A stretch of 64,000 bases of DNA from Streptomyces beigongshangae (GTDB lineage Bacteria > Actinomycetota > Actinomycetes > Streptomycetales > Streptomycetaceae), in assembly GCF_019710745.1 (NCBI RefSeq), contig NZ_JAHKJW010000016.1:92190-156189 (forward strand), in the 5' to 3' direction. The translations under genes and the position numbers were made by a program. Positions 48,546-57,508 of the stretch are shown piece after piece; the first letter of the stretch is position 1; each line of letters opens with the position of its first letter. A model generated the notes under the pieces. It was not told the DNA's origin, ran no database searches, and saw only the letters and a program-made list of their open reading frames with translations.

Positions 48546-48711
48546 GCCGCCCATCCTGGCCCCGGGACCCGATCGACCGGTAGCGGTTTTCCGGCGGCGG
48601 CGGCGACGGCCCGTTCGCCCACAGGACCTGCGGGATCTATGGGGCCTATGGGGTTTACGGGGCGTCGGCCGGGGCGACGGCGGCGTCGTGAGCGCCGCTA
48701 CGGGCAAAGCG

Positions 48712-48737
48712 GAAGGCCCCGCCGGAGCGGGGCCTTC
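48712..48737 (-). terminator. Terminator of the secreted protein gene
   Basis: GAAGGCCCCG/CGGGGCCTTC, a perfect 10-bp stem with a 6-base loop, 43 bases beyond the stop codon at 48780. Confidence 0.8.
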
Positions 48738-48779
48738 GTCGCGCGGTGCGCTGCGCGGGTGCGCAAGCGCCCGGAGGGT

Positions 48780-49631
48780 TCACTTCACGTCGACGTGGTC
48801 GCCGGACGAGTTGCTCGCGCCCGTGGTGGTGTTGCCGCTGTAGCGCCAGCGCCAGGTGCCGTCCTGGGAGGCGGTCACCGTGGCCCTGAGCGCGCCCGTG
48901 CCGCTCGCCGTGACCGACTTGACCGTGCTGTAGGTGCTGGAGCCGGCGGGCTTGAACTGCAGCTTCACCGAACGGCTGCCGTAGTTGTCGTAGCGGTGCG
49001 CGCTCCAGTTGGCGCGCTGCACGGTGCCGGTGACGGTGATCTGCTTGCCCTTGGTGACGGGCTCCGGGGTCGCGTTCGCGCTCTGGATGCGCGAGGCACG
49101 CTGGAGACGGACCGTCGCGGAGAGCCGGTCGGTGTCGTAGCTGCCGTTCTTCCTGATGGCCGTACCGACGGTCTTCCACACGGCCGCGTCATCGTTGACG
49201 AGGCGGTTGCCGTTGCCGCCCGGCATGCCGTCCGGGTCGATGGTCATCGTCTCGTCGCAGTCGCGATAGGTGTAGCCGCCCGCGGAGGACTGGCGGCAGC
49301 TCCACCGGGTCGTGGAGATCGCGAGGATGTACTCGTCGGTGCCGAGGGTGCGCCGGTACGCATCGACCCACCAGTCGTCGAGCGCCACCTTGCTCTTCAC
49401 CGTGTACGTCAGCGATGCCTCGACCTCGGCGCTGAGGCCGACGACGACGGGCTTGCCGTTGTTGATCACGACGTCCGAGAACGAGATGTCGCTCTCGGCG
49501 GCGTGGGCGGCCGGGGCCGTGAGCACCACGGCCGCCAGTGCCGTGCCGGCGGCCAGCGTCGCGGTGAGCGCACGCCGGGCCGCGGGTCTGTGCCGCCGCC
49601 GGGCAGCAGTCGGTGTCGATGAAATGATCAA
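48780..49631 (-). CDS. Secreted hypothetical protein
   Basis: About 283 residues with a clear signal peptide (basic RRRHRPAARRA, core LTATLAAGTALAAVVLTA, cleavage near AHA-AE). The mature part is beta-rich and may comprise two Ig-like or calcium-binding-like modules. Cys residues occur in STTRWSCRQSS and YRDCDE, which probably form one disulfide. I do not recognise a named family. The TTG at 49631 is chosen because GGGGTGGGAA precedes it; a TTG 18 bases upstream is possible. An inverted repeat, GAAATGATC/GATCATTTC (49621-49629, 49694-49702), brackets the start region. Confidence 0.7.
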   Translation of the reverse strand: MIISSTPTAARRRHRPAARRALTATLAAGTALAAVVLTAPAAHAAESDISFSDVVINNGKPVVVGLSAEVEASLTYTVKSKVALDDWWVDAYRRTLGTDEYILAISTTRWSCRQSSAGGYTYRDCDETMTIDPDGMPGGNGNRLVNDDAAVWKTVGTAIRKNGSYDTDRLSATVRLQRASRIQSANATPEPVTKGKQITVTGTVQRANWSAHRYDNYGSRSVKLQFKPAGSSTYSTVKSVTASGTGALRATVTASQDGTWRWRYSGNTTTGASNSSGDHVDVK

Positions 49632-49774
49632 TTCCCACCCCTGGGGCAAGGTCCGGGCGGCGGGTCCACCGCCCGCCGCGTGCGGGAACTCTAGATCATT
49701 TCACGCGCGGCTCCCCCTGCCCTCCCTCCGGGAAGGCCGGCTCCCCGCGCCCCCGGCTCCTTCGGCTCCCTCGG

Positions 49775-51226
49775 CTACGCCTCCCACACCAGCGACTGCA
49801 GTTCCGAGTACGCGTGCAGGGCGTACGAGCCCACGTCCCGCCCCACCCCGCTCTGCTTGAAGCCGCCGAACGGTGCCTCCATGTTGCGGCCGACCGTGTT
49901 GACGCCGACCCCGCCCGCCCGCAGCCGGCCCGCGACGCGGAAGGCGCGGGCCACGTCGCCCGACCAGACGTAGTCGATCAGGCCGTAGTCGCTGTCGTCG
50001 GCCAGGGCGAGTGCCTCCTCCTCGTCGTCGAAGGGCAGGACCACGACGACCGGGCCGAAGATCTCCTCGCGCACCACCCGCATGCCGCTGGTGCAGTCCG
50101 CCAGGAGCGTGGGCGCCACGTAGAAGCCCCGGTCCATGGGCGGCCGTCCGCCGCCCGCGACCAGTTGCGCGCCCTCCTCGCGGCCCAGTTCGACGTACGA
50201 CTCGACGCGGTCCCGGTGGGCCGCCGAGATCACCGGTCCGACGGTCGTGCCCTCGGCCCGCGGGTCCCCCACCTTCAGGTACCCGATGTACGCCGTCAGC
50301 TGGGCGATCAGCCGGTCGTACACCGGCCGCTGCGCCAGCACCCGCGTCGGGGCCGTGCAGATCTGGCCGCTGTAGAACGAGAAGGTGGTGCCGATCCCCC
50401 GGACCGCCGCCCTCAGGTCCGCGTCCTCGAAGACGAGCGCCGCGCCCTTGCCGCCCAGTTCCATCAGTTGCCGTTTCATACCGCGCCCGCACACCTCGGC
50501 GATGCGCCGCCCGACGGCGGACGAACCGGTGAAGCTCACCATGTCGACGTCGGGCGAGTCGACGGCCGCCTCCCCCACCTCCGCCCGCGCCCCGCCGACG
50601 ACGTTCACGACCCCGGGCGGCACGCCCGCCTCCTGGAGCGCCTCGGCCATCCGGTACACGGAGAGCGGGTCCTGCGGAGCGGGTTTCACGACGACCGTGT
50701 TGCCCATCGCCAGCGCCGGCGCGATCTTGCCGGCCGGGTTCGCCCAGGGGTTGTTGTACGAGGTGACGCAGGTGACCACGCCCACCGGCCGGCGTACGGC
50801 GAGGGCACCGAGGACGGCGGCCCCGCCGAACGGACCCGCCTCGTTGATCTGCGGGAGCAGCGGTTGCTCGGCGGGCTCCACGCGCGCGTACCGCTCGAAA
50901 CGGGCCGCGGCGACCCCCACCTGCACCCCGCGCGCGGTACCGGTCGTCGCCCCGGTCTCCGCCTGGGCCAGTTCGGCGTACGCGCCGAGGTTGCGGCGGA
51001 TCACCCCGGCCGCCCGGCGCAGGACGGCGGCCCGTTCCTCGGGGGTCGTGCGCGACCAGGTGCGGAATGCCTCGCGGGCCGCGCCCGCCGCCGCGTGCAC
51101 CTGTTCCCGCGAGGCTTCCGGGGCCGCGCCGACGACCTCCTCGGTCGCCGGGTCGACCACCTCGTAGTGACCGCCGTCCGGCTCCACCCACGAACCGCCG
51201 ATGAACAGCCGCTGCTCCCGGCTCAC
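49775..51226 (-). CDS. Aldehyde dehydrogenase
   Basis: 483 residues with the full ALDH pattern: VTSYNNPWANPAGKIAPALA substrate entry, KPAPQ cofactor lysine, FTGSSAVGRRI Rossmann turn, the general-base Glu in LMELGGKGA, the catalytic Cys in SGQICTAPTR, and EEIFGPVVVVLPFDDE. It oxidises an aldehyde to an acid with NAD(P). It is the last gene of a minus-strand set with a D-aminoacylase-like amidohydrolase and an LLM oxidoreductase whose promoter holds operator site B, so it likely finishes a degradation route. The GTG at 51226 has GGAGGACGA. Confidence 0.94.
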   Translation of the reverse strand: MSREQRLFIGGSWVEPDGGHYEVVDPATEEVVGAAPEASREQVHAAAGAAREAFRTWSRTTPEERAAVLRRAAGVIRRNLGAYAELAQAETGATTGTARGVQVGVAAARFERYARVEPAEQPLLPQINEAGPFGGAAVLGALAVRRPVGVVTCVTSYNNPWANPAGKIAPALAMGNTVVVKPAPQDPLSVYRMAEALQEAGVPPGVVNVVGGARAEVGEAAVDSPDVDMVSFTGSSAVGRRIAEVCGRGMKRQLMELGGKGAALVFEDADLRAAVRGIGTTFSFYSGQICTAPTRVLAQRPVYDRLIAQLTAYIGYLKVGDPRAEGTTVGPVISAAHRDRVESYVELGREEGAQLVAGGGRPPMDRGFYVAPTLLADCTSGMRVVREEIFGPVVVVLPFDDEEEALALADDSDYGLIDYVWSGDVARAFRVAGRLRAGGVGVNTVGRNMEAPFGGFKQSGVGRDVGSYALHAYSELQSLVWEA

Positions 51227-51302
51227 TCGTCCTCCAGGTGCTCGTCCCCCGGGTTCCGGTTCGGGTTCGGGTTCCGGTGCCGGTTCGGGTTCCGGTGCCG
51301 CG

Positions 51303-53033
51303 TCATGCCGTGCCCACCGTGTACGTGTCCCGGCCCGACCGCAGCACCCTGCCGGGTACGGCCCCGGTCACCACGTCGTCCCGTATCGACTCGACGCCGT
51401 TGACCCACACGGCCCTGACCCCGACGGCCTTCGAGTCCAGGCGCGGACTGTCCCCCGGCAGGTCGTGCACCAGGGTGGCCTTGCCCGCGTCGACGCGTTC
51501 GGGGTCGAGGAGCACGAGGTCCGCGTGGAAGCCCTCCTCGATCCGGCCGCGCTCCCGGAGTCCGAGGAGCCGGGCCGGGTCGTCCGTGAGCATCTTCACC
51601 GCCTGCTCCAGCGGCACCAGTTTCCGCCCCCGCAGGCAGTCCCCGAGGAACCGGGTGGTGTACGGGGCGCCGCACATCCGGTCCAGGTGGGCGCCCGCGT
51701 CCGAGCCGCCGAGCAGCACGTCCTCGTGGCGCCAGGTCTCCTGGCGCAGGCGCCAGGAGTCGGGGTCGTTGTCGGTCGGCATGGGCCACAGGACCGTACG
51801 CAGATCGTCCTCGGCGCAGATCCCGACGATGCACTCGAAGGGCTCCTGGCCCCGCTCGGCCGCGATGTCCCGTACGACCCGTCCGGTGAGTCCCTTGTTC
51901 TGCGGGCTGTACGTGTCCCCGATGACGTAGCGCCCGAAGTCGGCGAGGCGGCGGAAGACGCCGGCCTCCTTCGAGTCGGCCCGCCGCAGCATCCCGGCCC
52001 GGACGCCGGGGTCCCGGAGCCTGGCGATCCGCTCGGGCACGGGCAGGCCGAGGACCTCGCCCCAGCCGGGGATGAGGTTGAGGGCGCAGAAGGTGCCCAG
52101 CGACATGTTCATCGGGGTGAGGATCGGCATGGTGAGGGCGACGACCCGGCCGCCCGTCTCCCGGGCCCGCTCGCTCGCGAGGAGCTGCCGGGGCACGCGC
52201 TCGGGGACGGCGGCGTCGATGGTGAGGACGTTCCAGTTCAGGGGCCGGCCGGCGGTGGCGCTCAGCCGCGCCAGCAGGTCGATCTCGGCGTCGCTGAACC
52301 GGTCCAGGCAGCCGGCCACGATCGCCTCGATCTGGGTGCCCTCGTGCTCCCCGACCGCCCGCGACAGCGCCAGCAGCTCGGCGGGTCCCGCGTGCCGGGA
52401 GGCGACCGGCCGCCCGTCGCCGTCGGAGTGGGTCGAGGACTGGGTGGTGGAGAATCCCCAGGCCCCGGCGTCCATCGCCTCGTGCGCCAGCCGGACGATC
52501 GCGGCCAGCTGCTCCTCGTCCGGCTGCCCGCCCACCGCGTCGGGGCCCATGACGTACCGCCGCAGCGCGCAGTGCCCGACCATGAAGCCGGCATTGACCG
52601 CGATACGTCCTTCGAGGGCGTCCAGGTACTCCCCGAAGCCGCTCCAGTTCCACGGCGCGCCCTCCTCCAGGGCGACCAGCGACATCCCCTCGACCTTGGA
52701 CATCATCCGCCGTGTGTAGTCGGCGTCCCCGGGGCGTGCGGGGTTGAGGGGGGCGAGGGTGAAGCCGCAGTTCCCGCCCGCGACGGTCGTCACGCCGTGG
52801 TTGAGGGAGGGCGTGGCGTACGGGTCCCAGAAGAGCTGCGCGTCGTAGTGGGTGTGGGGGTCCACGAAGCCGGGGGCGAGGACGAGCCCGCGCGCGTCCT
52901 CGCGCGTACGGGCGTCCTCGCGCACCTCCCCGACGACGGCGATCCGGCCGTCCCGGATGCCCACGTCGGCGAGGTACGGGGTCCCGCCCGTCCCGTCGAC
53001 GACCCGTACGCCTTTGATCAGATGGTCCAGCAC
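51303..53033 (-). CDS. N-acyl-D-amino-acid deacylase-type amidohydrolase
   Basis: 576 residues of the D-aminoacylase branch of the amidohydrolase superfamily: the metal-binding HTHYDAQLFWDP early block (PGFVDPHTHYDAQ), GNCGFTLAPL with the branch-typical Cys, a GGSDAGAHL motif with the catalytic Asp, and the C-terminal beta segment (ADLVLLDPERVDAGK). It likely hydrolyses an amide bond of a small molecule; the clustering with LLM and ALDH genes points to a catabolic role rather than D-amino acid release. The GTG at 53033 starts LDHLIKGVRVVDGTG with AGGGG upstream. Confidence 0.9.
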   Translation of the reverse strand: MLDHLIKGVRVVDGTGGTPYLADVGIRDGRIAVVGEVREDARTREDARGLVLAPGFVDPHTHYDAQLFWDPYATPSLNHGVTTVAGGNCGFTLAPLNPARPGDADYTRRMMSKVEGMSLVALEEGAPWNWSGFGEYLDALEGRIAVNAGFMVGHCALRRYVMGPDAVGGQPDEEQLAAIVRLAHEAMDAGAWGFSTTQSSTHSDGDGRPVASRHAGPAELLALSRAVGEHEGTQIEAIVAGCLDRFSDAEIDLLARLSATAGRPLNWNVLTIDAAVPERVPRQLLASERARETGGRVVALTMPILTPMNMSLGTFCALNLIPGWGEVLGLPVPERIARLRDPGVRAGMLRRADSKEAGVFRRLADFGRYVIGDTYSPQNKGLTGRVVRDIAAERGQEPFECIVGICAEDDLRTVLWPMPTDNDPDSWRLRQETWRHEDVLLGGSDAGAHLDRMCGAPYTTRFLGDCLRGRKLVPLEQAVKMLTDDPARLLGLRERGRIEEGFHADLVLLDPERVDAGKATLVHDLPGDSPRLDSKAVGVRAVWVNGVESIRDDVVTGAVPGRVLRSGRDTYTVGTA

Positions 53034-53124
53034 CAGAACCCCTTCTCGGTCAACCCCTTCTTGTTTTCTGGGGCGCCGGGAGCCGTGCGAACAGCCGCAA
53101 CGCGCCCGCAGCCGCCGCCGAAGC

Positions 53125-54243
53125 TCAGACAGCCCCCCGGAACCGCGTGGTCCGGTGCACGGGATCCGTGTCGATCTTCGGAACGACGTGCTCGCCGATC
53201 AGCCGGATCGTCCGGAGCGTCTCCTCCTTCGGCACCCCGACCGGCAGCCCGAAGGACAGCTGGTCGGCCCCGGCCTGCTCCCACCGCTTGCACTGCGTGA
53301 GCACCTCGTCCGGGTCCCCGCAGATCAGCAGCTCCTCGGCGATGAGGAGTTCGATCAGCTCCTCGGTGTACTCGGGCAGCGTCTCCGGCCACACGGGGAA
53401 CCCCTCGGGCCGCGGGAACGTGTCGTGGTAGCGGAAGACGAGCGAGGGCAGGTAGTGCAGCCCGCCGCCGGCGGCGACCCGTACCGCCTCCTCGTGGGTG
53501 GGCGCGCAGATCGCCGTCGTCGTCACCATCACGTTGTCGTTGACGAAGTCCCCGACCGGCTCCGCCTCGACGACGGCCGTCTTGTACTGCTCCAGGACCC
53601 ACTCCATGTCGGAGACCTTCTGCACGCTGAAGCCGAGCACCCCGAGCCCCTTGCGGGCGGCCATGGCGTACGAGGGCGGCGACCCGGCTGCGTACCACAT
53701 GGCGGGATGCGACTTCCCGTACGGCTTCGGCAGGACCTTGCGGGGCGGGAGCTGCCAGTGCTTGCCGCGGAACCCGGGGTACTCCTCCTGGAGCCACATC
53801 TTCGGGAACTCGGCGATGGTCTCCTCCCAGATCTCCTTGGTGTGGTTCATGTCGGTGATGCCGGGCAGGAAGCCGAGGATCTCGTGCGAGCCGGCCCCGC
53901 GTCCGCTGCCGAACTCGAAGCGCCCCTCGGAGAGGTGGTCGAGCATGGCGACCTTCTCGGCGACCTTGACGGGGTGGTTGACCTGGGCGAGCGGGTTGAA
54001 GATGCCGGACCCCAGGTGGATCCGCTCGGTCGCGTGGGCGAGGTAGCCGAGGAAGACGTCGTTCGCGGAGAGGTGCGAGTACTCCTCCAGGAAGTGGTGC
54101 TCGGACGCCCAGGCGTACTTGAAGCCGGACCTGTCCGCCTGGATGACGTACTCGGTCTCCTCCATCAGCGCCTTGTGCTCGGCGAGCGGATCGGTCTCGG
54201 CCCGCTTGCCCACGTATCCCTGTACGAAGAGCCCGAATTCCAC
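53125..54243 (-). CDS. LLM-class flavin-dependent oxidoreductase
   Basis: 372 residues of the bacterial-luciferase alpha-like barrel: MEFGLFVQGYVGKRAE, HHFLEEYSHLSANDVFLGYL, LGSGIFNPLAQVNHPVKVAE and LDHLSEGRFEFGSGRGAG. This group uses FMN or F420 and oxidises or oxygenates small organic compounds. It is the first gene of a three-gene minus-strand set with the amidohydrolase and ALDH genes and has operator site B 45 bases upstream. The GTG at 54243 has only a weak ribosome-binding site. Confidence 0.9.
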   Translation of the reverse strand: MEFGLFVQGYVGKRAETDPLAEHKALMEETEYVIQADRSGFKYAWASEHHFLEEYSHLSANDVFLGYLAHATERIHLGSGIFNPLAQVNHPVKVAEKVAMLDHLSEGRFEFGSGRGAGSHEILGFLPGITDMNHTKEIWEETIAEFPKMWLQEEYPGFRGKHWQLPPRKVLPKPYGKSHPAMWYAAGSPPSYAMAARKGLGVLGFSVQKVSDMEWVLEQYKTAVVEAEPVGDFVNDNVMVTTTAICAPTHEEAVRVAAGGGLHYLPSLVFRYHDTFPRPEGFPVWPETLPEYTEELIELLIAEELLICGDPDEVLTQCKRWEQAGADQLSFGLPVGVPKEETLRTIRLIGEHVVPKIDTDPVHRTTRFRGAV

Positions 54244-54287
54244 GGAGGTTCACCGTCCCCAGTTCCTCTGGTGCGCGCCCATACAAA

Positions 54288-54302
54288 CTGACGATCCGTC
54301 AG
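54288..54302. promoter_or_regulatory. Operator site B, CTGACG-ATC-CGTCAG
   Basis: Six-base perfect arms around ATC, flanked by AAA/TTT, 45 bases before the LLM oxidoreductase start. Same core as sites A and C. Confidence 0.72.
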
Positions 54303-54392
54303 GTTTGCCTGCCGCCGACTGTTGCACCGCCCCCGTGAGGCGTCAAGGGCCGCCGGGCCGCCGCGTCCGCCCGTCCCGCGCTCACTCCGTGC

Positions 54393-55211
54393 TCACCCCG
54401 CGCTCACGCCCGCCAGCCATCCCCCGTCGATCACGAAGGGCTGGCCGGTGATGTAGGAGGAGTCCTCGCAGGACAGGAAGAGGGCGAGCCGGGCGACCTC
54501 CTCGGCCCTGCCGATCCGGCCGAGCGGGACGAGCTTGCGGTAGAAGCGGGCGACGGCCTCCGCGCCCGCCCCGGGGTCCGACCCGAGGTCCGAATCGGGG
54601 TCCGCCCCGGGGTCCGTCGCCGGGTCGAGCAGGGCCGGATTGCTCATGGCGGTGTCGATCGCGCCGGGGCAGACCGCGTTGACGCGGATGCCCCGCGCCG
54701 CCAGTTCCAGCGCGGCCACCCGCGTCAGGCCGACGATCGCGTGCTTGGTCGCGCTGTACGCGCCGACGTACGCCATGCCGGTGAGACCGGTGTACGAGGC
54801 GGTGTTGACGACGGTCCCGCCGCCGGCCGCCCCGATCTCGGGGGCCAGGGCCCTGATGCCGAGGAAGACGCCGACCTGGTTGACGCGGACGATCCTCATG
54901 AACTCGTCGAGGGGGGTGTCCACGAGGGCGTTGAAGCGCAGGATGCCGGCGTTGTTGACGAGCCCGTCGACCTTCCCGTACGCGTCCTTCGCCACGGCCA
55001 CCGCCGCGGCCCAGTCGTCCTCCCGGCCCACGTCGAGGTGGACGTACCGGGCCCGGGGGCCCAGCTCCTCGGCGAGGGTCTCGCCCTGCTCGTCGAGCAC
55101 GTCGGCGAGCACCACCGCGGCCCCTTCCGCGACGAAGAGCCGCGCCTCCTGTTCTCCCTGTCCCCGGGCCGCCCCGGTGACCACCACGACCCGCCCGTCC
55201 AACTTGCCCAT
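54393..55211 (-). CDS. Short-chain dehydrogenase/reductase
   Basis: 272 residues, a complete classical SDR: VTGAARGQGEQEARLF cofactor site, NNAGIL, Ser in NTASYTGLTG, YSATK for the Tyr-Lys pair, and CPGAIDTAM. After PALLDP a repetitive acidic insertion (ATDPGADPDSDLGSDPGAG) from short DNA repeats lengthens the substrate loop. It is the third gene behind the amidohydrolase and LLM genes under site C. The leader is a purine-rich GGGAGAGA repeat (complement of 55212-55250) that offers several ribosome-binding sites. Confidence 0.93.
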   Translation of the reverse strand: MGKLDGRVVVVTGAARGQGEQEARLFVAEGAAVVLADVLDEQGETLAEELGPRARYVHLDVGREDDWAAAVAVAKDAYGKVDGLVNNAGILRFNALVDTPLDEFMRIVRVNQVGVFLGIRALAPEIGAAGGGTVVNTASYTGLTGMAYVGAYSATKHAIVGLTRVAALELAARGIRVNAVCPGAIDTAMSNPALLDPATDPGADPDSDLGSDPGAGAEAVARFYRKLVPLGRIGRAEEVARLALFLSCEDSSYITGQPFVIDGGWLAGVSAG

Positions 55212-55286
55212 GCCCTCTCTCCCTCTCTCCCTCTCTCCCTCTCCCTCCCCTCGGTCGAGGGCGCCCGTACGACGGGAACGCGCCCG

Positions 55287-56261
55287 CTACCCGAGGAGCG
55301 GGGCGACCCCGACCCCGAACGCCGCCATCTGGTCCGTCAGTTCGCTGCGGCTGCGCGAGCGGAACCGCACCTGGATCTGGTGCACGCCCATCGCCCGGTA
55401 GGCCCGCAGGGACTCGGCGATCTCCTCCGGCGTGCCGGTGAGCGTGCGCCGCCCCACCCGCCAGGAGGCCCCTCCCACGTACAGCGGTTCGGTGATCGCG
55501 CCGACGGTGAACGGGCCGGCCGCCCCCGCCTCCTCGCGCAGCCTCAGCAGCCGGGCGATCTGTTCGGGCAGCCGTTCGCGCGGATCGCCCTGCGGCAGCC
55601 ACCCGTCCCCCCTGACCGCGGCCCGCCGCACCGCGGCGGGCGAGGACCCGCCGACCCACACGGGCACCCGTTCCTGCGCGGGCCGGGGCCGCTGGCCGAG
55701 CCCCTCGAAGTCGTACAGCCTCCCGTGGTGGGCGGGGAACTCGTCGGGGCCCAGCGCCGCCCGCAGGGCGTCCAGGCACTCGTCCAGTACGGCCCCGCGC
55801 CGCTCGAAGTCCACCCCCAGCGCCTCGAACTCCTCCCGTACGTGCCCGGCGCCGACCCCGAGGACCAGCCGGCCCCCGCTGAGGTGGTCGAGGGTCGCGT
55901 ACTGCTTGGCGGTGACGAGGGGGTGGCGCAGGCCGACGACCGCGACGTGGCTGAGCAGGCGTACCCGCCGGGTGACCCCGGCCAGGAAGGCGAGGGTGGC
56001 GACGGGGTCGTACCAGACGGTGCTCATCGCGGCGGCGAGCCGTCGCGGGACCCCGACGTGGTCGCAGCTCGCGAGGTACGCGAAGCCGGCGGTGTCGGCG
56101 GTCCGGGCGATCTCCACGAGGTCGTCCGGACCGGCGTCGGCCTCCCACGCCTCGGCGTAGAGGGTGCTCTGCGACTGGACCGGGAGCTGCATCCCGTACG
56201 CCAGCCGCCCGTCGGAGGGAACCGGTCGCCCGTCGGCGGGAATCCCCTTCACCCGCCTCAC
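55287..56261 (-). CDS. LLM-class F420-type oxidoreductase
   Basis: 324 residues: MQLPVQSQSTLYAEAWEADA near the start, YLASCDHVGVPR, LLSHVAVVGLRHPLVTAKQY, then LDHLSGGRLVLGVGAGHVRE and VPVWVGGSSPAAVRRA. The LDHLSGGR-GVGAGHVREEF pattern is that of F420-binding LLM enzymes. The GTG at 56261 overlaps the upstream stop codon as GTGA, so it is translationally coupled to the amidohydrolase. The substrate is unknown. Confidence 0.9.
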   Translation of the reverse strand: MRRVKGIPADGRPVPSDGRLAYGMQLPVQSQSTLYAEAWEADAGPDDLVEIARTADTAGFAYLASCDHVGVPRRLAAAMSTVWYDPVATLAFLAGVTRRVRLLSHVAVVGLRHPLVTAKQYATLDHLSGGRLVLGVGAGHVREEFEALGVDFERRGAVLDECLDALRAALGPDEFPAHHGRLYDFEGLGQRPRPAQERVPVWVGGSSPAAVRRAAVRGDGWLPQGDPRERLPEQIARLLRLREEAGAAGPFTVGAITEPLYVGGASWRVGRRTLTGTPEEIAESLRAYRAMGVHQIQVRFRSRSRSELTDQMAAFGVGVAPLLG

Positions 56262-57487
56262 CCCTGCCGCGCCGCCGCCCACAGCCCCTCCTCCGTCAGC
56301 CCCAGCAGGTCGATGGCGTTGCGGCGGACGATGCGGTCCACGACGTCCGCGTCGAGGTGGCCCATCTGGGCCTCGCCGACCTGGCGCGACTCCGGCCAGG
56401 TGGAGTCGGAGTGGGGGTAGTCGGTCTCGTAGAGGACGTTGCCGACGCCGATCGCGTCCAGGTTCCGCAGCCCGAAGGCGTCGTCGAAGAAGCAGCCGTG
56501 GACGTGCCCGGCGAAGAGCTCGGAGGGCGGGCGGTGGACCTTGTCCGCGACGCCGCCCCAGGCGCGGTTCTCCTCCCACACGACGTCCGCGCGTTCGAGG
56601 ATGTACGGGATCCAGCCGATCTGGCCCTCCGCGTACATGACCCGGAGGTTCGGGAAGCGTTCGAACTTGCCGCTCATCAGCCAGTCGACCATCGAGAAGC
56701 AGCAGTTGGCGAAGGTGATGGTGGAGCCGACGGCGGGCGGGGCGTCCGCCGAGGTGGAGGGCATCCGGCTGCTCGACCCGATGTGCATGGCGATCACCGT
56801 GCCGGTCTCGTCGCACGCGGCGAGGAACGGATCCCACTCGTCCGTGTGAACCGAGGGCAGTCCCAGGTGCGGGGGTATCTCGGAGAAGGCGACGGCGCGC
56901 ACCCCCCGGGCGGCGTTGCGCCGCACCTCCTGCGCGGCCAGTTCCGCGTCCCAGAGCGGGATCAGCGTGAGCGGTATCAGCCGGCCCCGCGCCTCGGGTC
57001 CGCACCACTCCTCGACCATCCAGTCGTTGTAGGCGCGCACGCACAGGAGCCCCAGTTCATGGTCCTTCGCCTCGGTGAAGGTCTGGCCGCAGAAGCGGGG
57101 GAAGGTCGGGAAGCAGAGCGCGGACTGCACGTGGTTGACGTCCATGTCGGCGAGGCGTTGCGGGACGTCGTACGAGCCGGGGCGCATCCGCTCGTACGTG
57201 ATGACCTCCAGCTTGATCTCGTCCCTGTCGTACCCGACGGCGGTGTCGAGCCGGGTGAGCGGGCGGTGCAGGTCCTCGTAGACCCACCAGTCGCCGATCG
57301 GGCCGTCGTCCCCGGGGTTTCCCATGACGGGCGCGAACTTCCCGCCGAGGAAGGTCATCTCCCGCAGCGGGGCGCGCACGACACGCGGTCCCCTGTCCTG
57401 GTACTTCGACGGGAGCCGGTCCCGCCAGACGCCGGGCGGCTCCACCGTGTGGTCGTCCACCGAGATGATCTTCGGGAAGGTCTCCAT
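56258..57487 (-). CDS. Amidohydrolase-family protein (amidohydrolase 2, decarboxylase-like)
   Basis: 409 residues of the amidohydrolase-2 branch: ISVDDHTVEPPGVWRDRLPS at the N-terminus (HxH replaced by DDHTVE as in many members), ALCFPTFPRFCGQTF, AMHIGSSSRMPSTS with the metal His, and YETDYPHSDSTWPES with the catalytic Asp. Members cleave C-N or C-C bonds, including decarboxylation of aromatic acids. It is the first gene of the site C operon, with LLM and SDR genes behind it. The ATG at 57487 begins METFPKIISVDDH. Confidence 0.9.
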   Translation of the reverse strand: METFPKIISVDDHTVEPPGVWRDRLPSKYQDRGPRVVRAPLREMTFLGGKFAPVMGNPGDDGPIGDWWVYEDLHRPLTRLDTAVGYDRDEIKLEVITYERMRPGSYDVPQRLADMDVNHVQSALCFPTFPRFCGQTFTEAKDHELGLLCVRAYNDWMVEEWCGPEARGRLIPLTLIPLWDAELAAQEVRRNAARGVRAVAFSEIPPHLGLPSVHTDEWDPFLAACDETGTVIAMHIGSSSRMPSTSADAPPAVGSTITFANCCFSMVDWLMSGKFERFPNLRVMYAEGQIGWIPYILERADVVWEENRAWGGVADKVHRPPSELFAGHVHGCFFDDAFGLRNLDAIGVGNVLYETDYPHSDSTWPESRQVGEAQMGHLDADVVDRIVRRNAIDLLGLTEEGLWAAARQG

Positions 57488-57508
57488 GTGCCGTACGGTA
57501 GCGCTGAT

